Shown piece after piece: positions 59,877-64,000 of a stretch of 64,000 nt of DNA (its first letter is position 1; each line of letters starts with the position of its first letter). The notes below the pieces were generated by a model. It was given only the letters and a program-made list of their open reading frames with translations. It had not been told where the DNA came from and ran no database searches. The position numbers were made by a program, and so were the translations under genes. Source of the DNA: Lewinellaceae bacterium (lineage in GTDB: Bacteria > Bacteroidota > Bacteroidia > Chitinophagales > Saprospiraceae); assembly GCA_020636135.1 (NCBI GenBank), contig JACJYK010000002.1:186001-250000 (forward strand), given 5' to 3'.

Positions 59877-60488
59877 TCACTCCATTTCAGCGACGACTTC
59901 CTTCACCTCAGGGATCATGCGTTTCAGCATGGCTTCGATACCGGCCTTCAAGGTAACTGTAGAAGCAGGGCAGCCGCTGCAGGAACCCTGCAACATAACG
60001 TATACGGTGCCGGCATCAAATTTGGTGAATTCGATGTTCCCGCCATCCATTTCAACGCCCGGTTTGACGTAGGTTTCGATCAGGTCACGGATTTTTTGAA
60101 CGACTGCTGCGTCGTCTTCACTGTAGGTATATGCTGCTCCACGTTCGCGTTCCACTGCTTCCATCGCTTCAGCAAAGCCATCGCTGACCATCTCCTTGTT
60201 CTGGTCCACCCAGTCTTTGATGTATTCTTTCAGCTTCAGCATGATGTCTTCCCAGGCAAAACTGTATTCTTTGGTGACCGTGACGAAGTTGTTGGAGATG
60301 TAAACGCCTTTCACAAAGGGGAAACCAAACAACGATTTAGCCAAAGGAGACCATTTTTCCGCCAGTTCGTATTCACGGAAGTCAGCCGTACCCTTGTAAA
60401 GCATCCGGTTGGTCACAAATTTCAGTGATTCCGGATTAGGGGTTTGTTCGGTATAGATCAGAATGGGGCTTTTTACTTTGGTTTCCAT
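59877..60488 (-). CDS. NifU-like iron-sulfur carrier protein
   Basis: A 203-residue Fe-S scaffold/carrier protein. The N-terminal Nfu domain (LIYTEQTPNPESLKFVTNRM, PLAKSLFGFPFVKGVYISN) is followed by the C-terminal NifU domain with the CxxC cluster site (LQGSCSGCPASTVTLKAGIE). ATG at 60488 is preferred over 60527 because the extra residues look non-coding. It should deliver 4Fe-4S clusters to target enzymes. Confidence 0.93.
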   Translation of the reverse strand: METKVKSPILIYTEQTPNPESLKFVTNRMLYKGTADFREYELAEKWSPLAKSLFGFPFVKGVYISNNFVTVTKEYSFAWEDIMLKLKEYIKDWVDQNKEMVSDGFAEAMEAVERERGAAYTYSEDDAAVVQKIRDLIETYVKPGVEMDGGNIEFTKFDAGTVYVMLQGSCSGCPASTVTLKAGIEAMLKRMIPEVKEVVAEME

Positions 60489-60738
60489 TGCGTCAGTCAA
60501 TTTGTACACAAAATAACAGAAATACACTCAAATGGTTTCGGCGGCTTGGTAATCCGTTCTGCCCGGGCTGCCCGCTATTAACAATATGACATTATGGCAC
60601 GTAAATTTAACATAGAGCGCCAAAATGACAGGGCATTTACAATCGTGTGTTGCCAGAATGTCCTGAAAAATGGGCTGGAACACCCTTTGTAAATGGAAGG
60701 GTGTAATACAAATTGATCACAATTAAATTCCAATTATC

Positions 60739-61173
60739 ATGACTATTGTAAGATATAATCCCTTCGTACCCGGTAAAGCATTTCAAGGTCTGGTCGACGA
60801 GTTCTTGGGCCGCGACCTGAATGAATGGTTCAAACAAAACAATGGTTTCAAACCGGCAGTCAATGTCAAAGAAACCGACCAGGCATTCCAGCTTGAACTG
60901 GCAGCCCCGGGTTATCAAAAAGAAAACTTCGAAATCGGTCTGGATGAGTCCCGTCTGACCATCAAGGCCAGCAGGGAAGACCAGAACAAAGAAGAAAATC
61001 AGGATTACCGCCGCCGCGAATTTTATGCCAGCACCTTTGAACGCAGCTTCCACCTGCCGGAGAATGTCGATGCTGAACACATCACCGCAACCTATGAAAA
61101 TGGTATCCTGGTGGTGGAGATACCGAAAAAAGAAGAAGTAAAGCCTGAAAAACGCACCATCGCCATCGGCTAA
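60739..61173 (+). CDS. Small heat-shock protein, Hsp20/alpha-crystallin family
   Basis: A 144-residue holdase. The alpha-crystallin domain spans about 38-135: AVNVKETDQAFQLELAAPGY, NVDAEHITATYENGILVVEI with the GILVVEIP signature. N-terminal arm (NPFVPGKAFQGLVDEFLG) is typical. It binds unfolding proteins under heat stress. Monocistronic with a terminator downstream. Confidence 0.95.
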   Translation: MTIVRYNPFVPGKAFQGLVDEFLGRDLNEWFKQNNGFKPAVNVKETDQAFQLELAAPGYQKENFEIGLDESRLTIKASREDQNKEENQDYRRREFYASTFERSFHLPENVDAEHITATYENGILVVEIPKKEEVKPEKRTIAIG

Positions 61174-61196
61174 GCAGAACATACCTGAATAAAATA

Positions 61197-61223
61197 GCCT
61201 CCGGGACTCCCGGGGGCTTTTTT
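61197..61223 (+). terminator. Terminator of the Hsp20 gene
   Basis: GCCTCCGGG pairs with CCCGGGGGC (one G-U in RNA) and is followed by six T. Confidence 0.85.
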
Positions 61224-61235
61224 GTTGGAATCAAC

Positions 61236-61391
61236 CTCCATGCCCCATGCTCCATGCTCCATGCTCCATGCCCCTTGCTCCATGCTCCATGCCCCATGCT
61301 CCATGCTCCATGCTCCATGCCCCATGCTCCATGCTCCATGCTCCATGCTCCATGCCCCATGCTCCATGCTCCATGCTCCATGCTCCATGCT
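61236..61391. repeat. 7-bp tandem repeat CTCCATG, about 22 copies
   Basis: About 22 copies of the heptamer CTCCATG, with CCCCATG variants at irregular intervals and one CCCCTTG. It lies in the convergent gap between hsp20 and rluB. The same heptamer ends each unit of the array at 36 kb. Both strands are open in several frames only because the unit has no stop codon. Confidence 0.9.
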
Positions 61392-61423
61392 ACCTCTGTA
61401 ACCTCTGCTACCTCTTTAACCTT

Positions 61424-62236
61424 TTAAGTAAAATGCTTCAGCATGATCACCTCCTGTTTGGTGAGGGGACGGACAAAACCGCGGGGAAGATCCTTCTTGG
61501 TTAAGCCGGCATAGTAGACACGGTCCAGTTTTTCAACCTGATAGCCCAGTGATTCAAAGATGCGCCGGACAATGCGGTTTTTGCCAATATGGATGGTGAT
61601 GCCTACTTCATTTTTGGGTTGGTTTTCGACGTAGTCGATGCCATCGACTTCAGCCATCCCGTCTTCGAGCTGCACGCCTGCAAGGATTTTTTCAAGATCC
61701 GGTTTCCTTAAAGTCCGGTCGAGAACGACGTGATAGATTTTCTTAACCCGGTGGCGTGGATGAGAAAGCTTCAGTGCCAGATCGCCATCATTGGTTAAGA
61801 TCAGGAGGCCGGTGGTATTGCGGTCCAGACGGCCTACGGGATAGACCCGCTCTTTCACCTTGTTCTTGATCAGGTCCATCACCGTTTTACGGCCTTTCTC
61901 ATCAGAAGCCGTGGTGATGGTGTCCTTGGGTTTATTCATCAGGTAATAGACCATGCGGGTGACCGGCTTGACAGGCTTGCCGCGGTACTGGACCTTATCG
62001 GATTTCTGAACCCGGTGGCCGATATCTGTTACCACATTGCCATTGACCTTGACCAGACCTTCCTGGATGTATTCGGCGCACTTCCTTCTTGAACCAACAC
62101 CACTCAGGGCCAGGTATTTATTAAGACGCATGTCATCCTGGTCACTATCGGCAGGTGAGTCGGCTTTGGATGCCGGCTTCGGAGCGGGCGCCTTGCCATC
62201 GGTCGGTTTGTTTGGTTTAGAAGGGAATTTCTTCAT
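61424..62236 (-). CDS. RluB/RsuA-type pseudouridine synthase
   Basis: A 270-residue rRNA-modifying enzyme. ATG at 62236 is chosen (two codons inside the first possible start). A basic, Pro/Ala-rich leader precedes an S4 RNA-binding domain (MRLNKYLALSGVGSRRKCAE). The catalytic Asp is in VYPVGRLDRNTTGLLILTND. The pattern fits RluB/RsuA, modifying a single uridine in 23S or 16S rRNA. The start overlaps the dnaB 3' end by 20 bp. Confidence 0.92.
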   Translation of the reverse strand: MKKFPSKPNKPTDGKAPAPKPASKADSPADSDQDDMRLNKYLALSGVGSRRKCAEYIQEGLVKVNGNVVTDIGHRVQKSDKVQYRGKPVKPVTRMVYYLMNKPKDTITTASDEKGRKTVMDLIKNKVKERVYPVGRLDRNTTGLLILTNDGDLALKLSHPRHRVKKIYHVVLDRTLRKPDLEKILAGVQLEDGMAEVDGIDYVENQPKNEVGITIHIGKNRIVRRIFESLGYQVEKLDRVYYAGLTKKDLPRGFVRPLTKQEVIMLKHFT

Positions 62237-63746
62237 CGTCATTCATCCGGGATGGACGGGTAATCATGTTGTTAAATGGATTATTGATATCCGGAGGTCC
62301 ACCGAATGGATTCATATCCAGCTCATCCAGGTTGGTGAATTTCGCAAAATGGTTGATGAATTTCAACTGGACGGTACCTACTGCGCCGTTCCGGTGTTTG
62401 GCGAGAATAATCTCACTGATGCCTTTTGGCGCTCCCAGGTCATCTTCCAGTTCGTAATAATCCGGACGATAAATGAAGGTAACGATGTCAGCATCCTGTT
62501 CGATAGCCCCGGATTCCCGAAGGTCGGACAGCTGCGGCCGCTTGTTGCCACCCCGCGTTTCAACTGCCCGGCTCAACTGGGACAGGGCGATGACGGGAAC
62601 GCTGAGTTCCTTGGCCAGGGCTTTCAGGGACCGTGATATCTGCGAGATCTCCTGCTCCCGGTTTCCTCCCTTACGTTCGCCGCCACCGGTCATCAGCTGC
62701 AGGTAGTCGATGATGATCAGGTCGATGTTGTGCTGCATCTTGAGTCGGCGGCACTTGGCCCGGAGTTCGAAAATATTGATGGCAGGGGTGTCGTCGATGT
62801 AGATGGGTACTTCGCTGAATTTTTCAATGGTCGCATGCAGCTGCTGCCATTCGTATTCTTCCATGTTCCCATTACGGAGCTTACCACTGGGGATCTCTGC
62901 TTCCATGGATATCAGACGCTGGGTCAGCTGAAGATTGGACATTTCCAAAGAAAAGAAAGCTACGGCATGACCGTGTTCGATAGCGGCATTCCGGGCCAGC
63001 GCCAGGGTAAACGAAGTCTTTCCCATACCCGGCCGGGCAGCCACGATGATCAGATCCGAGCGCTGCCAGCCGGCAGTCATCTTGTCCAGATCGTGAAATC
63101 CGCTGCCAATACCCGTCAGACCGTCTTCCTTGGCAGTGATCGTCTCCAGTTGTTTCTGGGCTTTGATTGCCAGGGAACCCAGGCTTTCGTAGGCGCGGTT
63201 CAGGTTCTTATCGGTGATGTCAAACAGATGGCGCTCGGCATCGTCAAGCAGCTGGAATACGTCAGTGGTGTCCTCAAAAGAGTCGTTGATGATGGACGTG
63301 CTGACCCGGATCAGTTCCCGCTGGATGTGTTTTTGGGAGATGAGCCGCGCGTGGTATTCGATGTTGGCAGCGCTCGCCACCCGGTTGGTCAATTCAACCA
63401 GATACTGAGGACCGCCGATTTTGTCCAGCTCGCCGGATTTCTTTAACGCATCATGGACCGTCAGCAGGTCGATGGGTAAGGACCGTTCAAAAAGATGCAG
63501 CATCGAGCGGTAGATGGCCTGGTGCCCGGGGAGGTAATAACTCTCCGGACGCAGAATATCCAGCACGATGGCCAGTGCATCCTTATTGGTCATAATAGCC
63601 CCTAGGACAGCCTCTTCAAGGTCCACCGCCTGGGGTTGAACCCGGCCGTACACCAGACTGCTCATATCGCCTTCTTTGCGAAGCGAACTGAATCGGGGGT
63701 TGTTCAGCGATTTTACTTGGTTGCTAGGTTCCAACATCTCAGCCAT
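62217..63746 (-). CDS. dnaB: Replicative DNA helicase DnaB
   Basis: A 509-residue hexameric helicase of the replication fork. The N-terminal collar domain (QAVDLEEAVLGAIMTNKDAL) is followed by the RecA-like motor: Walker A in AARPGMGKTSFTLALA, Walker B IDLIIIDYLQLM, and the motifs SQLSRAVETRGGNKRPQLSD and LRESGAIEQDADIV. It unwinds DNA ahead of the polymerase and recruits primase. Downstream rluB overlaps its end. Upstream lies the DnaA-box array at 63906-63956. Confidence 0.96.
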   Translation of the reverse strand: MAEMLEPSNQVKSLNNPRFSSLRKEGDMSSLVYGRVQPQAVDLEEAVLGAIMTNKDALAIVLDILRPESYYLPGHQAIYRSMLHLFERSLPIDLLTVHDALKKSGELDKIGGPQYLVELTNRVASAANIEYHARLISQKHIQRELIRVSTSIINDSFEDTTDVFQLLDDAERHLFDITDKNLNRAYESLGSLAIKAQKQLETITAKEDGLTGIGSGFHDLDKMTAGWQRSDLIIVAARPGMGKTSFTLALARNAAIEHGHAVAFFSLEMSNLQLTQRLISMEAEIPSGKLRNGNMEEYEWQQLHATIEKFSEVPIYIDDTPAINIFELRAKCRRLKMQHNIDLIIIDYLQLMTGGGERKGGNREQEISQISRSLKALAKELSVPVIALSQLSRAVETRGGNKRPQLSDLRESGAIEQDADIVTFIYRPDYYELEDDLGAPKGISEIILAKHRNGAVGTVQLKFINHFAKFTNLDELDMNPFGGPPDINNPFNNMITRPSRMNDDEEIPF

Positions 63747-63811
63747 AGGTCCGGTTACCGGATTTCAGTAATTGACAAATACGAGGGGGTAGCTGATTTG
63801 TTTCAACAAGG

Positions 63812-63819
63812 CAAAGCTA
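63812..63819 (-). promoter_or_regulatory. -7 promoter element of dnaB
   Basis: On the minus strand the sequence is TAGCTTTG, an exact TAnnTTTG element. It predicts a transcription start near 63805 and a leader of about 60 nt before the dnaB ATG. Confidence 0.5.
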
Positions 63820-63847
63820 GCAAGGAAATATGAAGAATTTTTGCCAA

Positions 63848-63881
63848 CTGTCCTAAGACAGAAACCACAAAATGTGGAGAA
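63848..63881. other. Two small hairpins and a DnaA-box-like site next to the DnaA-box array
   Basis: CTGTC/GACAG (63848-63861) and CCACA/TGTGG (63865-63877) form two short stems. TGTGGAGAA at 63873-63881 is a diverged DnaA box. They lie between dnaB and the array. Confidence 0.4.
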
Positions 63882-63905
63882 TTAGTTTTGAGCGCGTTAA
63901 AAAAG

Positions 63906-63956
63906 TGTGAATTGATGTGAATAAAGTGTGGATAACCTGTGAATAAGTGCGCATAA
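63906..63956. promoter_or_regulatory. Helically phased DnaA-box array, candidate oriC
   Basis: Three perfect DnaA boxes (TTATNCACA read on the minus strand) occur as TGTGAATAA (63916), TGTGGATAA (63927) and TGTGAATAA (63938), at exactly 11-bp spacing and in one orientation. Diverged copies TGTGAATTG (63906) and TGCGCATAA (63948) extend the array to five. The region upstream of dnaB and toward the window edge is AT-rich and gene-free. This is a strong candidate for a replication origin or a DnaA-controlled promoter. Confidence 0.75.
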
Positions 63957-64000
63957 ACCAACCTTCACCGGAATAAGCAGGCTAAATGATTTATATGAAT

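Noticed and set aside
61082..61504. Reading frames in the heptamer tract giving repeated MEHGAWS or similar
   Set aside because: A 7-bp unit without stop codons leaves all frames open. The peptide is an artefact of the microsatellite.
1..64000. Mobile element, prophage, defence island or tRNA genes
   Set aside because: I found no transposase, integrase, phage structural gene, restriction or toxin gene, and no tRNA-like cloverleaf in the intergenic gaps by eye.

Overview
The window looks like chromosomal DNA of a Bacteroidota bacterium, most likely of the Saprospiria (Saprospiraceae/Lewinella-type) lineage. Four things point there: carboxy-terminal type IX secretion (T9SS) sorting domains, promoters of the TAnnTTTG type, several Bacteroidota-typical families (a DUF4837-type lipoprotein, M56 peptidase fused to TonB domains, ECF sigma genes followed by membrane anti-sigma-like genes), and a YpdA-type bacillithiol-pathway reductase. 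The lineage is inferred from family content only. I see no insertion sequence, phage gene, tRNA, rRNA or CRISPR array. Most of the window is ordinary core chromosome with some lineage-specific genes.

Layout. 1-5.9 kb: end of a Gfo/Idh/MocA oxidoreductase, topoisomerase IV subunit A (parC), an Old Yellow Enzyme-DinB pair, and a divergent HxlR regulator with a large palindrome between them. 5.9-9.9 kb: a ceramidase-like hydrolase, then an ECF sigma factor translationally coupled to a protein that joins three cytoplasmic 39-residue repeats, one membrane helix and an outer-membrane beta-barrel. 10-14.6 kb: three secreted amidohydrolase paralogues of which only the middle one keeps its metal ligands. 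14.7-23.5 kb: a TMTC-like membrane/TPR protein, a GH3-serine hydrolase fusion, then LolE-like permease, two lipoprotein cyclophilins (one with a PKD domain) and a polyphosphate-glucokinase-type kinase. 23.6-28.8 kb: TPR protein, EamA transporter, a second ECF sigma operon with anti-sigma and Spy-like proteins, and a KirBac potassium channel. 29-36 kb: acyltransferase, a cytochrome-like CxxCH secreted protein, ligA, a D-Ala-D-Ala dipeptidase, MoxR ATPase, a DUF4837-type lipoprotein and a small barrel protein.

36.1-36.9 kb is a tandem array of about six copies of a 146-bp composite repeat; inverted relatives lie at 9.9-10.1 kb, and 7-bp microsatellites lie at 59.8 and 61.3 kb. 36.9-42.2 kb: htpG, a probable small transcript with its own promoter and terminator, M28 peptidase, rpiB and a methyltransferase. 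42.3-46.8 kb: a TPR-BlaI-M56/TonB operon. 46.9-50.4 kb: small stress-type genes, an SDR and a Crp/Fnr regulator. 50.8-54.3 kb: a secreted protein with two animal-type haem peroxidase domains. 54.5-57 kb: a USP-YpdA-HAD operon. 57-63.7 kb: S9 peptidase, inositol monophosphatase, NifU-like protein, Hsp20, a pseudouridine synthase and dnaB.

The right edge (63906-63956) carries DnaA-box sequences repeated every 10-11 bp, a candidate replication origin or DnaA-controlled region. The strongest candidates for new biology are the sigma/trans-envelope barrel pair, the phased DnaA-box array, the amidohydrolase triplet with two predicted dead members, the composite repeats and the small transcript upstream of htpG.
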